Source of the DNA: Phytophthora colocasiae
Lineage: Eukaryota > Oomycota > Peronosporomycetes > Peronosporales > Peronosporaceae
Direction: 5' to 3'
NCBI GenBank assembly: GCA_018806915.1
Contig: JAGKQI010000049.1
Location: 1,674,001 to 1,738,000 of the forward strand
DNA: 64,000 nt
Both the position numbers and the translations under genes were made by a program. Positions 1-10,396 of this stretch are shown here, in pieces (positions within the stretch are counted from its first letter, which is position 1; each line of letters starts with the position of its first letter). The notes under the pieces are model-generated. The model was not told the origin of the DNA. It worked only from the letters and a program-made list of their open reading frames with translations, and searched no databases.

Positions 1-1695
1 CAAGAGATCAGAAGTGTTCCTCGGAAAAGTGCACAAACTCCGAGAGACAATAACACTCAGTCTGATCACCGGACTTTCCCCGACGATGAGTGCCTAAAGG
101 TTGGCAGAAAAGTCTCTCAGAAGAATATATCTCTGAGAGACCTCATCCCGTTGCCGTCCTGTGTGACGATGATGGTTCAAGGAATACAGTTATACCCACA
201 AGATACCAAGTATCGCGCACCGGACGTAGCGCACCCCGCGCATATCCCAAATTGGACTTCGTGCGTTGTAGCATACGTGCTCCGCACCCTAAAAACATTC
301 ATGGATTTCTGGTATCACGTATGGAAACTCTGATATCACACCATGAAGTCTGATGTACATGAGTCCGACGTACATGAAGTCCGACGTACATGAGTCTGAC
401 GAACATGATTCTGGTAAACAAGTCTGATGTGTCCGGCTTATACAAGCAATATTCCAGACATTTACCAGTTTCCGATGAACAGACTCCGACGTACAAGACT
501 CCGATGAACAGACCCAAGTGTCACGACTCTGGTATTACGACTCTGATGTACATGATTCCGGAGTACATGGTTCCGATGAACATGTCTCCGACGCACATGA
601 TTCCAGACCCTGATGAACAGGATACCAGACTCTGACACTCTGAAGTCCGCCCCATACTGAAACCAAGTGTACCCAACACGACCTCACGCAATCAAGTGAA
701 ACGCAACCTGCCCATCCCTGTAATGACATCATTAAGTGTCGACTCGACAAGATCCGCTGTACCGACTACCATAGTTAGCCCAAGTGAAAGTTCCTGAGTT
801 ATACTGAGACCAAGTGTATATGAGAATATGGAAGACAGAAGACAGAGAGATACGAGATAGATAACCAGAGTTCAAATTGCTCGGTACCCCGAGTTCAAAT
901 TGCGTTATAACCCCAAGGTCGATTCTTCGGTTCTTTGGAAAGTGTAAGGCCACGACAAAGCTTTGAGTCGTGTGATCTCTCACCTATCAAGCCCCTTTAG
1001 GTGGAGATCAGCGTAACGCAGAGACCTGAGAGGACCCACCTATTCCATTTACTAGTTGGGTCGTTTGTCTTGTCTCTAGCGGTAGCCCATTTCATATTGT
1101 ACGTTTGGACAGGTTTTGGGAGCTAGACAGTCGCTCTCAAGACGCTCGGTAGACTGTTATATAACTGATAGTGTATTGGTTTATTTTCCCTCTATATATT
1201 AGAGGGTGGTGCGCGAAAGTTACGGGAATACCAGACAGACCAGGTGTCTGGTGAACATTTCCTAGTTGACCTGGAGAACTAGCCCACTGCTCAAGGGCCA
1301 GGAAAGAATAAGAGCAGCTACATATTTGTATATCGGAACTCTATATTGCGGTTATCTCGGAAGTCTAATTACTGGACTTCCCATTGTATTAATTTCTCTT
1401 TTGCCTTCAGAAATCTCTGGTGTACACAAGTGTTCACCGGAAAACGTTCGACTCTCAAGCGCTCCTGTGAGGACCGGAAGGACATCCGACAGCCTACGCA
1501 AGGAACCCTCACTCTCACACACACTCTCACGACCCCGGCGAGGGTCTCATTACCAAGACAACGAACCTACGAGGACAGCACAAGGTAACACACGCCCACC
1601 TTGCTGTGCGACTCTGGTATTATTACCGGTAGTCACACTTCCAGGTTCACTGTACGCCCCTGCACCGCGGTAAAAGTTGCACCGACTTCGCGACA
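1..1695 (+). repeat. 5' LTR of Gypsy-1 (first ~94 bases missing)
   Basis: Matches 16167-17862 with only three differences found by eye, all one-base length changes in short runs (near 105, 894 and 1260). It ends in CGACA directly before the primer binding site. Positions 344-620 hold a cluster of about a dozen variants of TCYGRYGWACA. Confidence 0.93.
1188..1206 (+). promoter_or_regulatory. Candidate LTR core promoter: TATA stretch inside a palindrome
   Basis: TATATAT lies in the loop of a perfect 7-bp inverted repeat, CCCTCTA/TAGAGGG. The identical site is at 17355-17373 in the 3' LTR. It is the only clear TATA-like element seen in the LTR. Promoter function is inferred. Confidence 0.4.
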
Positions 1696-1697
1696 AC

Positions 1698-1713
1698 TGG
1701 TGCGCGTGCCCGG
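1698..1713 (+). promoter_or_regulatory. Primer binding site of Gypsy-1
   Basis: TGGTGCGCGTGCCCGG begins two bases after the LTR end. TGG at this place complements the CCA end of a tRNA primer. The tRNA species was not identified. Confidence 0.7.
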
Positions 1714-1786
1714 ATCTTGGTATCGTGATATCACCGGATCTAAGAGAGTTTGAGAAGAGGGTTTCTGTCAAGCGTCTATATTCAAG

Positions 1787-3541
1787 ATGGCTTCACATGG
1801 AACTACGAGAGGAGGACGTCGGGGACGCGGTGGTCGCAGTATGGCGACACGTCAGTCGAAGCGTCTTCAAGGTCTTCCGCCTGACGAACAACCCGACTTG
1901 GATGCTGTTCAGAAGGCGGCACGCGAGAAGAGGAAGGCTGCACGTGAAAAGGAAGCAGTCGAGGAGGTGAACGTCCCGGAACCGGCGGTCGAAGACCAGC
2001 CTGCTGCGGAGCCTGAAGTCCAAGAGACACCCGATGTGTCTGGCGAACAAGGTTCTGAGGAAGGCCCGTCCGAAGCTGAAGCTTCTGGTGACGAGGTGGC
2101 CACTGCCCGTGAGGGTGGTGATGAGGCGTCTGAGGGAGGCGCCGATGTGGTTGAGTCCCCGGAGGTCATTGACTTGTGTTCTGAGTCGACGACTTCTGGG
2201 AAGTCCGTGGGGGAAGTGAAGACGGAACCCGGACTGGTTGATGAACGTGTCTCGAAGACTCCAAAGTCCGAAGACACTCCGATGTCTGACGACATGCCGA
2301 TGAAGTCCGAAGATTCTCTGAAGACACCGTCTGATGAGTCTGGGAGGGCCGATTCGCTGGATGGAGAACGTGCCCTGAAGTACGTACGCCGTGAGTTTCG
2401 CCGCTGGAGGGACATGGACGCTGGAAGAATTGTTCCGCCGAACGTCGAATACGCCTGGCGAACAGCGAAGCCTGACGCAAATGTCTTTCAGAAGGCTGCG
2501 GTAGCAACGGGCGATTATATCAAGTGGCGGTGTTCTTCAGTATTTCCGGAAGACATGTGGATATCGGAGTTCTGCTTGAGGCGCCATAGTTTTGGCCGAA
2601 TCCAAGACTTGTCGTACGTCGAGATCTCGATGAATACTCTGACGGCACCCGAATGCGTTGCCGTGCTTCAGACGATGCTGTATGAAGCAGGATTTGCGTT
2701 CCAGAACCTGCTACCGAGGTGGTCTCAGACCCAGGCGTCTGCTATCTTCGAACCTCAAGTGCGCAGTGTGGCGACGGAGCTTCAGAGCCGACTTGCTGAA
2801 GAACTGGTTGAGTGGGCCACTGTGACCGCCAGGTCACAGGTCAATCGACTCCCAGAAGATGCAAAAGCAGGTAACGAAGCACGTCAAGGCGAAGCTGATG
2901 GTATATTACGCGATAAGGCTGACCTACAAGGACGACAGCTCATTATGAGACTCCGGGTGACCGGACTCAGAGTCACACATAGTTCCGACGGGTCCAGCAG
3001 TGGAGAACCGCCGCAGTCCAAGCGCCTACAGCATGGTCCGCCGCGCCCACAAGTCTCGTCGACACCATCTGCACTGTCGACGCCGTCGCTGAGTTCGCTG
3101 CCAGTATACGAGAGTCACTCTGATAGCACTCGTTTGGAGTCTGGTGTACCAATGTCTGAAGATCGAGGTAGCTCTCTGACGACTGATGCGCCTGTGCCAA
3201 GCGTCATTGGGACCTCGCGTACGTCTGGTGACCACTCGTCGGGACTCCAGACCTCTCGTGGAAGTTCCACAGACTCGTCGCTGATGTCCATGAGTCGAGG
3301 GGCGTCTGCACATATGCCGTTGTCCGTCGGAGGTCTGGCGATGATCGCCCAAGGTGCTGAAGCCGGAGGAATGCTCGCCGGAGAGTCTATGAGAATCCAC
3401 GTGACACGAACATTGATGCCGGTGAAGTCGGAGCCTGAAGACTTCGAGATGTTGGAAGAGAAGCCGGAGTTTCCAGAAGTGAAGTCTGAGAGACGGTTGT
3501 CTACCAGAGATTCTGTTCACCGGACGCCAGAAGCTCCATAA
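1787..3541 (+). CDS. Gypsy-1 gag N-terminal extension
   Basis: A 584-residue ORF from the first good ATG after the primer binding site. It opens with an Arg/Gly-rich stretch, then a long acidic Glu/Ser/Pro region with repeated SED/SDD segments and a VIDL motif near residue 127. A compact central part (about residues 200-350) and a Ser-rich tail follow. No known domain was recognised; place and composition suggest a structural gag part. It ends at a TAA in place of a possible CAA, and the same frame stays open on the other side, so the stop probably breaks a longer gag. Confidence 0.7.
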   Translation: MASHGTTRGGRRGRGGRSMATRQSKRLQGLPPDEQPDLDAVQKAAREKRKAAREKEAVEEVNVPEPAVEDQPAAEPEVQETPDVSGEQGSEEGPSEAEASGDEVATAREGGDEASEGGADVVESPEVIDLCSESTTSGKSVGEVKTEPGLVDERVSKTPKSEDTPMSDDMPMKSEDSLKTPSDESGRADSLDGERALKYVRREFRRWRDMDAGRIVPPNVEYAWRTAKPDANVFQKAAVATGDYIKWRCSSVFPEDMWISEFCLRRHSFGRIQDLSYVEISMNTLTAPECVAVLQTMLYEAGFAFQNLLPRWSQTQASAIFEPQVRSVATELQSRLAEELVEWATVTARSQVNRLPEDAKAGNEARQGEADGILRDKADLQGRQLIMRLRVTGLRVTHSSDGSSSGEPPQSKRLQHGPPRPQVSSTPSALSTPSLSSLPVYESHSDSTRLESGVPMSEDRGSSLTTDAPVPSVIGTSRTSGDHSSGLQTSRGSSTDSSLMSMSRGASAHMPLSVGGLAMIAQGAEAGGMLAGESMRIHVTRTLMPVKSEPEDFEMLEEKPEFPEVKSERRLSTRDSVHRTPEAP

Positions 3542-4627
3542 TCGTCCGTCTCGAGTCGTGGGAGAAGTCACCAGAGCAGGCATCAGAGTCTGAAGAGCGA
3601 GGATCACCAGAAAGTGTCTTCCAGACGCCTGAGTTCCGTTGCGTCAAGCCACACACGAAGTTCCCAGAGATCAGGCCCAGCGCAGATCGAATTGAACGCT
3701 ATGCGGCAGCAACAGGAATGGCAGCGTCGAATGGAACAGGAGCAGAAGGAATTTCTGGCCAGAGAACGTCTGGAATCCATGGAGCATGAACGTCGACGTG
3801 AACAACGAGAACTTGATACGCGCCAGCAGATCCAGACACTTACCGACCGACTACTCGAGTCTGAGAGCGCCAGACTGGAAGCCCAGAGACGCGCGGATGA
3901 CTTGGAAGAACGTCGGAGTCAAGCGTCAGAGTCCAAGCTCAAATATCATTCGAAATCGTCTGAGAGACAGGTGTCCGACGAACAAGTTTCTGGTGAACAG
4001 TTTTCCGACGTACAGCGTCTGGAGACCGAGTTTGCAGATCGCTGGAAACAACGGGAAGCCGAGGTCGAAGCCGAACGTGCGCGTTGGGCAGACGAGCTGA
4101 AACGTGACTGGATTTCGCAAATGGAGACCTTACGACAGCGGGTGCACGACGTGGAGTCGGAGCGCGACAGGGAGCGAGAAAGTTCACAGAACATGCAGCG
4201 TTTCCAGGCCGCAGAATTGAGGAACCTTCGTGCAACATTGTCCTAAGTTCAAGGGGTCGCCCACCCTGAAGTAGCAACTTCAAGTCGGATCTCCGGTGAA
4301 CATGACCCTAAACCGGCAACCGGACTTCTGGTGAACAGTCGGGATACGGGAGATTGCACACCTGGGGTTAGGGGATCAGAAGGAGTCGCCAGTAGGGGTA
4401 GGGTTACACCCATTAAAACGACGGAGGCCTTCCATACGCCTCTTCCCTTACGGAGATCGACCGACACCAAGCGCGCGAAGGCTGGAAGGCATGGCGCGGC
4501 CACCGCGGCCGCTACGACGACCCAGACGGCTCAAGCGGCTCCCCTGACCGAGGTCAAGACCGAAGGAAGGCGCCCAGCGACTCCCAGGCGCGATGGACAC
4601 CGGAAACCGAGTGAAAGGCGCTCCTAA
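3542..4627 (+). pseudogene. Gypsy-1 gag middle part, coiled coil, broken by two stops
   Basis: The frame of the preceding ORF continues with further TAA codons at 4244-4246 and 4625-4627. The first block (to 4246) is about 230 residues, very rich in Arg, Glu, Gln and Leu with long heptad-like stretches, so a coiled coil is likely. The second block (4247-4627) is basic and Ala/Thr-rich. The peptide pattern SDEQ..SGEQ..SDVQ near 3976-4014 comes from three copies of the element-wide DNA motif TCYGRYGWACA. Each stop could come from CAA by one C-to-T change. Confidence 0.6.
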
Positions 4628-4735
4628 GATGGTCGGGACGCTCCGCGAAAGCCTGGGAGACGCAGGAATGATCCAGACCCGGGCGGAAGCTCCAGCGATT
4701 CAAGCTCGGACTCAAGTGACTCGTCGTCTGATGAC

Positions 4736-7700
4736 TTGGACCCTCCGGAGGTTGTTAACCTGACTTCTGCGTCCCATGGACAAGCTGGAGCGACTCTGTT
4801 GACTATGAGGCCCTTCATAAACTCAAGTATCATCGGAGAATTTGATCCCCGAGCGACATTACGGGAGCGTGTTCACTGGTGGGAGCGCTTCGTGAACATG
4901 GCATCTCAGGGAGCGTGGACGAACAAGACCCGCATTCAAGAGCTCAAGCTGAAGCTCCCAGTGTCTGCCAGAGATTGGTTTAACCAGCTTCCGAAGAGCG
5001 TTTCCCGTGACTGGAAGGAATTATCGTCGGAGTTTCGCAGGCGCTATTGCAAGGCCCGGTCATCATACTCCGAGAGATATTTCACGATGGAAATGAAGAG
5101 TTCCGAGACTCCGTTGGACTTCTTCTATCGCCTGAACTCGGCCGCCGGAAAAGCTGAGGTGGACTTCAGAAAATCCTCCAGACGTCTGGAGAAACACGTT
5201 CTGAGGTACATCACCAAGCTGAAGGACGAGCGTCTGAAGATCGCGTTACAAGGCCGGAAGTTCAGGAGTATCTCGGACTTGGAATATGCTCTGCAACAGG
5301 ACGAAGATGTCTGGCGAACTGCTGATCAAGAAACTACGACCACCAGACATCGGGATTTCCGAGCGGATAATCTCCCACGCGGACAGTTTAAGCCGAAGCG
5401 TATGGGGAAGACTTACGTCGCCCGAGAAGCAGACCCGGATGCCTCTGACGATGTCGATGCGGATACCAGAACTCAAGAGAAGGATACCAGAGCTTCGTCG
5501 TCAGAACACGATCGCGAGATGTCTGGTGTACAATCTTCGTCTGGTGTACAATCTGCCTCTCAGGCGCCTGGTGGTGCTGACTGGACTCAGACTCTGACAA
5601 ACGAAGTTTATTGGGTCATGGACAACATGGGATGGCGACCGCCGCCCCAGTCTCCCCGAGGATCGTCAGGTCAAGACTTCCAGCAGACACGGCGCGATAA
5701 CCCTGACTACTGGAACAAGTTCTGCGAGAAGTGTCGTCGCTCAGGCCATTCAGAAGAAAACTGCTGGAGAGACATTGTCTGCGACAGATGTCAGGAGAAA
5801 GGTCACCCGAGCAGGATGTGCCGAGTACCGCCGTGTGAGGTTTGCGGAGAGGTGCACTCTGGGAGACCATGCGAAGACATCAAGACTCTGGAATCCCTCA
5901 AGAAACTAGCCCGTCAAGGTACACTGAAGGACCTGCCGGATCACCTACTGGAGAGACTCCTGGGTCTCTGGGAAACAGTTAAACTAGCAAGCCCGTCGGA
6001 TGGGGATCCGAAACGCGCCGGGCAAGGCACACCCCCAGAGTTATGTGTTCTAGTGTACGTAGGACCGGAGCTGAAAACAACCCAACCTAAAAATCAACAT
6101 TGCATGACCGCTTTAGCTCAAGAATCAGCCATGTCTTCAGAAATTCCGCGTCTGAGAGACAGTTCATCGGACTTTCCGAGAGACTGTTCACCGGACTTTC
6201 CGAGAGACAATGAACCGCCTCCGGACGACACAATCCAGTTTCGTTTGAAAGACGGGGAATGTTATGGCTGGTGGGAGGATCACTACCCTGATCCTGCAAA
6301 GCGTGATGTGGTTATGGTGCACGGCGCTGTCAATGATCATCGGACCAAGATTCTCCTGGACACCGGTGCGACTATCAACATCCTGAGTTACGACTTTGCG
6401 CGTAAGCTCGGACTCAGGCTCAAGTCACATAAACAAACAAGAGTGTCTGGGATGGGAGGAGTTCCGACGTACATTGGTGCCAGTGCTGAGATCAAACTGA
6501 CTCTCGGACCGAGAGTGGTTTACATTGTTGATGTCTGGGTTGCGAATATCGGCGAAGGTATAAACGTGCTATTGGGAATGGGATTCATGTTCGCTGCTGG
6601 TCTGAGGATCAGCGTCCGTGAGGGACTGGTATCTATGCCAGACGAAGTCGTGGTGATGATGTGCAGCTGGGAGCCCGGTGATCATATCGGCAGGAACAGG
6701 TCCATCAGACCAAGTGAAGCTGTACTTCTGAGACCTGGTGAAAAATTTGTTGTTCGCATTGATTATGGTCCGACGAACCCGCAACGAGAAGTCGTGTGGG
6801 CGGGACGTGGAGACCGTTGGGTGACTCAGCTGATTTATGCAGCCCGGTCATGGCCTGTGGCGGTGCGCGTGGTGAACATTTCTGACAAGAATACGTGGGT
6901 GAATGAATTTTCTGACGTTGCAAGGATTGTGGAGTATGGATTTTTCCCACGACATGGTCGCTTTGTACGACCAGGCTCTGCAGAATATCGTGACTGGGAA
7001 GTTTTGATTCTGGAGAACACTCCGTCACCAGAGACGAAGAGACGCCTGAAGGCCGAAGCTGACTTGGAGGATCTGATGCCTCAACCTCCGTGTGTGGATC
7101 ACCCGGTATACCCGTGGCCAACTAAGATCTTACAACGCCCAAGGCTGGATAATGCTCGAGTACAGTTTGTGAGGCCTACTTCGGTCCCACGAGCAAAACA
7201 AGTTCGTTTCGCTTTGGATGTGGCTACGCAGACAGATGATTGGGTGGATGCCGGAAAAGAGGAGACCCGAGATACTGCTGTGAACACCGGAGATCTGGAA
7301 TTGGCATCAGAGCAAAAGACTCCGAAAGACTCCGGAAACACGTCTGAAATTTCGAGTAACATTGTCAAGGATGAAGTCACCCTGAGTGTTTCCGGTGAAC
7401 TGTTCATGGGAGATGAGGATCCGACAGACTGTTCATGGGACATCCCAATCCAGAGTATGCCAGGCACCCCTGTGGAAAAGCTCCGAGCCGAGTACGAGCG
7501 GTGCATGCGAGTCACGAATGAAGAACTGGATCTGGAACCCGGTGTCTATATACGGGAAGGAACAGAGCTGCTCTCTCAATTACGTGATCAGCTGGTTATG
7601 CTACCTGAACTGGAAGATTTGACTCCTGAATGCGACATTGACAAGACTGACGTCGGAGTACCCGGGAAAACGACGCCGGAGATGGAGCAGAAACTCAGGG

Positions 7701-8245
7701 ACATCCTGAAGTATCATCGGAAAATCTTTCTGGGAGACGGCAATGCCGCACCTTCCCCGGCAAGGGGTGTGGTCTGTGACTTGGACGTGGGAGACGCTAA
7801 ACCTGTTGCCCAGCGTCCGAGGTCCGTTGCCCCTCACCTGATGATCAAGGTGTACGAACTTCTGAAGAAGCTCCTGGAGACCGGACTCATCGAGTACTCG
7901 ACTTCGCCTTGGGCATCACCAATTGTGATTGTCCTCAAGAAGAATGGTGTGGATATACGCATGTGTATTGATTATAGAGTGGTGAATGGTTTTATCCAGT
8001 TGTCGCGTTATCCGTTGCCCCTGATAGACGATCTGTTGATTGGTTTTGAGGCAGCACTGTGGTTTATGAGTCTGGATATGGCGAGTGGTTTTTGGGCTAT
8101 TCGAATGACGGAGCGTGCAAGGCTGATCTCAGCGTTCATTTGCCCATTTGGACACTTTCAGTGGGTAAGAATGCCCTTCGGTCTGAAGAACGCCCCCCTG
8201 GTGTACCAGGCTATGCTGGATAACTGCCTGTGGGGGTTCGTGTGA
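4736..8245 (+). CDS. Gypsy-1 gag-protease-reverse transcriptase (first part of pol)
   Basis: This frame is open from 4628; the 1169-residue part from 4736 starts at TTG, so no own start is implied. In order: a retrotransposon gag domain (about residues 25-200), two CCHC zinc knuckles (CEKCRRSGHSEENC near 328 and CDRCQEKGHPSRMC near 348), an aspartic protease with LLDTGAT near 540, and the reverse transcriptase start with SPWASPIV, MCIDYRVVN, LDMASGFW and MPFGLKNAP. It stops at TGA 8243-8245 in the middle of RT (..LWGFV*LSPEE..), where CGA would keep the frame. The YxDD box lies in the next ORF. Confidence 0.9.
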   Translation: MDPPEVVNLTSASHGQAGATLLTMRPFINSSIIGEFDPRATLRERVHWWERFVNMASQGAWTNKTRIQELKLKLPVSARDWFNQLPKSVSRDWKELSSEFRRRYCKARSSYSERYFTMEMKSSETPLDFFYRLNSAAGKAEVDFRKSSRRLEKHVLRYITKLKDERLKIALQGRKFRSISDLEYALQQDEDVWRTADQETTTTRHRDFRADNLPRGQFKPKRMGKTYVAREADPDASDDVDADTRTQEKDTRASSSEHDREMSGVQSSSGVQSASQAPGGADWTQTLTNEVYWVMDNMGWRPPPQSPRGSSGQDFQQTRRDNPDYWNKFCEKCRRSGHSEENCWRDIVCDRCQEKGHPSRMCRVPPCEVCGEVHSGRPCEDIKTLESLKKLARQGTLKDLPDHLLERLLGLWETVKLASPSDGDPKRAGQGTPPELCVLVYVGPELKTTQPKNQHCMTALAQESAMSSEIPRLRDSSSDFPRDCSPDFPRDNEPPPDDTIQFRLKDGECYGWWEDHYPDPAKRDVVMVHGAVNDHRTKILLDTGATINILSYDFARKLGLRLKSHKQTRVSGMGGVPTYIGASAEIKLTLGPRVVYIVDVWVANIGEGINVLLGMGFMFAAGLRISVREGLVSMPDEVVVMMCSWEPGDHIGRNRSIRPSEAVLLRPGEKFVVRIDYGPTNPQREVVWAGRGDRWVTQLIYAARSWPVAVRVVNISDKNTWVNEFSDVARIVEYGFFPRHGRFVRPGSAEYRDWEVLILENTPSPETKRRLKAEADLEDLMPQPPCVDHPVYPWPTKILQRPRLDNARVQFVRPTSVPRAKQVRFALDVATQTDDWVDAGKEETRDTAVNTGDLELASEQKTPKDSGNTSEISSNIVKDEVTLSVSGELFMGDEDPTDCSWDIPIQSMPGTPVEKLRAEYERCMRVTNEELDLEPGVYIREGTELLSQLRDQLVMLPELEDLTPECDIDKTDVGVPGKTTPEMEQKLRDILKYHRKIFLGDGNAAPSPARGVVCDLDVGDAKPVAQRPRSVAPHLMIKVYELLKKLLETGLIEYSTSPWASPIVIVLKKNGVDIRMCIDYRVVNGFIQLSRYPLPLIDDLLIGFEAALWFMSLDMASGFWAIRMTERARLISAFICPFGHFQWVRMPFGLKNAPLVYQAMLDNCLWGFV

Positions 8246-9754
8246 TTGTCACCTGAAGAAGAAGCTGAGGTTGACTCCAATGTGCTGGAATTCCTGAAGT
8301 TAGAACCCCAGAACTCTGACGTACATGGTCTGATGTCTGGTGAACAACTTCAGAACTCTGATGAACACATGCCAGAGGTTCCGGTGCTCACCGACCGAAT
8401 GACTGTCTTTCAGAGGAACATCCCAGTCCCGTCTTTCATGGGACCGGTACTCGGTCGAAGTTCCTACATTGACGACATTGCTCATGGGGCGCCCACCTGG
8501 GATCAACTTTGTGAAGACTTGAACGCCTTGCTTTTCAGACTCAGATACTGGAACATTTCTGTGAGCTTGCCCAAGAGCGAGTTCGGGAAGCTGACGATTC
8601 CTTATCTGTCGCATGAGATCAGTGCTGAAGGGCTGAGAGCCACGCCGAAGATCGTCAAGGGAGTGGAAGAATTGCCGTTCCCGTCGACACTCAAGGGAGT
8701 ACAGAGTTTCATGGGAAGTCTGAATTACTATAACAAGTTTATTGAAGACTTACCGGTGATCGCTGCTGTGCTCTACGAGTTGTCTGATGAACAGATTCGC
8801 GCTGGTCGAGATTTGGCTCGAGCTAAGGAAGCCTTTGAGATTCTGAAGCGCAAGATTGTCTCGACACCGCTCCTCAGACACCCAGATCGCACCAGACCGT
8901 TCGTCATTATACCTCATGCGAACCCGTGGGCTGCTTCAGCCGTCTTGGGACAGGAGTACGATGGAGTGATACACCCCGTACGGTTCACTGGACGTGTGCT
9001 GAATGAGGCAGAACTCCGGTATCACATCGCAGAGAAGGAGGTCATCGCGATTCTCAGGGTTCTGGAGAACTTTCGGGCTCTGGTAAACACGAGTCCCGTG
9101 ATCACGGTGTACACCAGACATTCGGTGTTGAAATGGCTCCTGTCATCCAGTTCGGCTGACGGTCGGAACGTGAAGTGGGGACTGAAGTTGTCACACTGGA
9201 ATTTGGAGATTCGCAGAATCCAGCGAGATGAAGATGGTCTCCCGGCTATTCTTGGAGCGGGCATCACACCCCGTGAACACCTCGATGAGGTCTCTGAAAA
9301 CCTCATCCCCGTCAAGGGGCGAGTCAAACCTCCAGCACCCATTAGCGTGGAGATGCTAGAGGCTGATTACCGAGGTTGTGTTCTAAGTTTTGATGGTGCC
9401 GCCAAGACATCCACTCGCCTGGGAAGCTGCGGATGTGTGCTCTGGGAGCTCCCGGGGTGGAATATCCTGGAAGCCCAAGGGTTCGCTCTGAAAGATGTCA
9501 CTGTGAATGACTCAGAATACTGTGGTCTGATCAATGGATTGAAGTTGGCTTTGGAACGTGGTATCCGAGACTTGGTGGTTGTCGGAGACTCCCGTATTGC
9601 TATCCAGCAGGCCCAAGGTCTGATCAATTGTAATCAGCCGAACCTGCAGCGGAAATTGGCCGAGTTTGAGTCTCTGAAGATCAAGTTCCAGTCTCTGAAT
9701 GCAGCGGGGCTGCGTAGGTGTGCACGGCACAGAGGAAGTTTAGTTGACTCGTAG
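8246..9754 (+). CDS. Gypsy-1 pol: RT end, RNase H, and archaeal-type RNase H (interrupted)
   Basis: Same frame as the upstream ORF after one TGA. It carries the RT YIDD box (near 8465), thumb and Gypsy RNase H, with degenerate-looking active-site segments. A second RNase H follows, with FDGAAK near 9390, NDSEY near 9510 and VVGDSR near 9587. The last true codon is at 9699; after that the frame runs into the inserted LTR and stops at 9754. The final part of this RNase H (HVKREFNQAADYL) resumes at 10121. A second, archaeal-type RNase H is known in oomycete Gypsy elements and in plant Tat elements. Confidence 0.88.
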   Translation: MSPEEEAEVDSNVLEFLKLEPQNSDVHGLMSGEQLQNSDEHMPEVPVLTDRMTVFQRNIPVPSFMGPVLGRSSYIDDIAHGAPTWDQLCEDLNALLFRLRYWNISVSLPKSEFGKLTIPYLSHEISAEGLRATPKIVKGVEELPFPSTLKGVQSFMGSLNYYNKFIEDLPVIAAVLYELSDEQIRAGRDLARAKEAFEILKRKIVSTPLLRHPDRTRPFVIIPHANPWAASAVLGQEYDGVIHPVRFTGRVLNEAELRYHIAEKEVIAILRVLENFRALVNTSPVITVYTRHSVLKWLLSSSSADGRNVKWGLKLSHWNLEIRRIQRDEDGLPAILGAGITPREHLDEVSENLIPVKGRVKPPAPISVEMLEADYRGCVLSFDGAAKTSTRLGSCGCVLWELPGWNILEAQGFALKDVTVNDSEYCGLINGLKLALERGIRDLVVVGDSRIAIQQAQGLINCNQPNLQRKLAEFESLKIKFQSLNAAGLRRCARHRGSLVDS

Positions 9755-10120
9755 AGTCCTGCTTGCAAGGCACTAGCCTTCGGTTCTATACAAGAACCAA
9801 GTAGTCCACTAAATACGGGACTCACAGAGTCAGTGTCCCTATAACAAAGGACTAACACTAACTATGTAAAATGCAAACTGATTTTTATTGACTTTATTGC
9901 CCTAATCCTAAATGTAACGGATTTAGTATCTAACATACTAAATCCTAATCAAAATGCAACGTGAGGCTCTGAGGCCATCTACGTATCTACTCGTGTGTGC
10001 CACACCATTATGTACCCACATAAATGTATCATGAGTGTCACACACTATTATGTACCCACATAAATGTATCCACGTGTGTCACACACCAACGAGAAACATT
10101 CGTGTAACATCCCCGTTACA
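9700..10120 (+). mobile_element. Solo LTR inside the Gypsy-1 RNase H coding region
   Basis: The 421-bp insert starts TGCAGCGGGG and ends CCCCGTTACA and is flanked by the 5-bp duplication CTGAA (9695-9699 and 10121-10125). Removing the insert and one CTGAA joins FQSL to KLVHVKREFNQ in frame, restoring the RNase H. It resembles no other LTR in the window except for the TG..CCCCGTTACA-like ends. Confidence 0.82.
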
Positions 10121-10285
10121 CTGAAGCTAGTGCACGTGAAGCGTGAGTTCAATCAAGCAGCGGACTATTTGACGTCCAAGACTCTTGTTCTTGGCGAGTC
10201 CTGGCAGGTCCAAGACCCTGACGAACTGACTCATCTGAAACTGGTGTCCAAGATCCCAGAGAAACTGATGAAGCCTCCCGAATAA
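10121..10285 (+). pseudogene. C-terminal piece of Gypsy-1 archaeal-type RNase H
   Basis: Continues the second RNase H after the solo LTR with LKLVHVKREFNQAADYLTSK, which holds the last catalytic Asp in the usual HVKREFN..AD context, and then a linker. It ends at TAA 10283-10285. The frame is the same as the rest of gag-pol. Confidence 0.8.
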
Positions 10286-10396
10286 ATATTTTATAATTTT
10301 TATGAAATTTAAATATTTGTTTAAAATATATAAATTCTTTATTCTTTAAGAAGAAGTATTTTAATTTAAAAATACTTTAACAATATTTTTTTCTGG
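10286..10396 (+). other. AT-rich 111-bp island between RNase H and integrase
   Basis: Almost pure A/T with stops in all frames, inside a GC-balanced element. It holds the inverted repeat AAGTATTTT/AAAATACTT. Its length is a multiple of three, so the integrase frame is preserved. No target duplication and no convincing GT-AG intron ends are seen. It may be a small insertion or an element-specific spacer. Confidence 0.6.
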
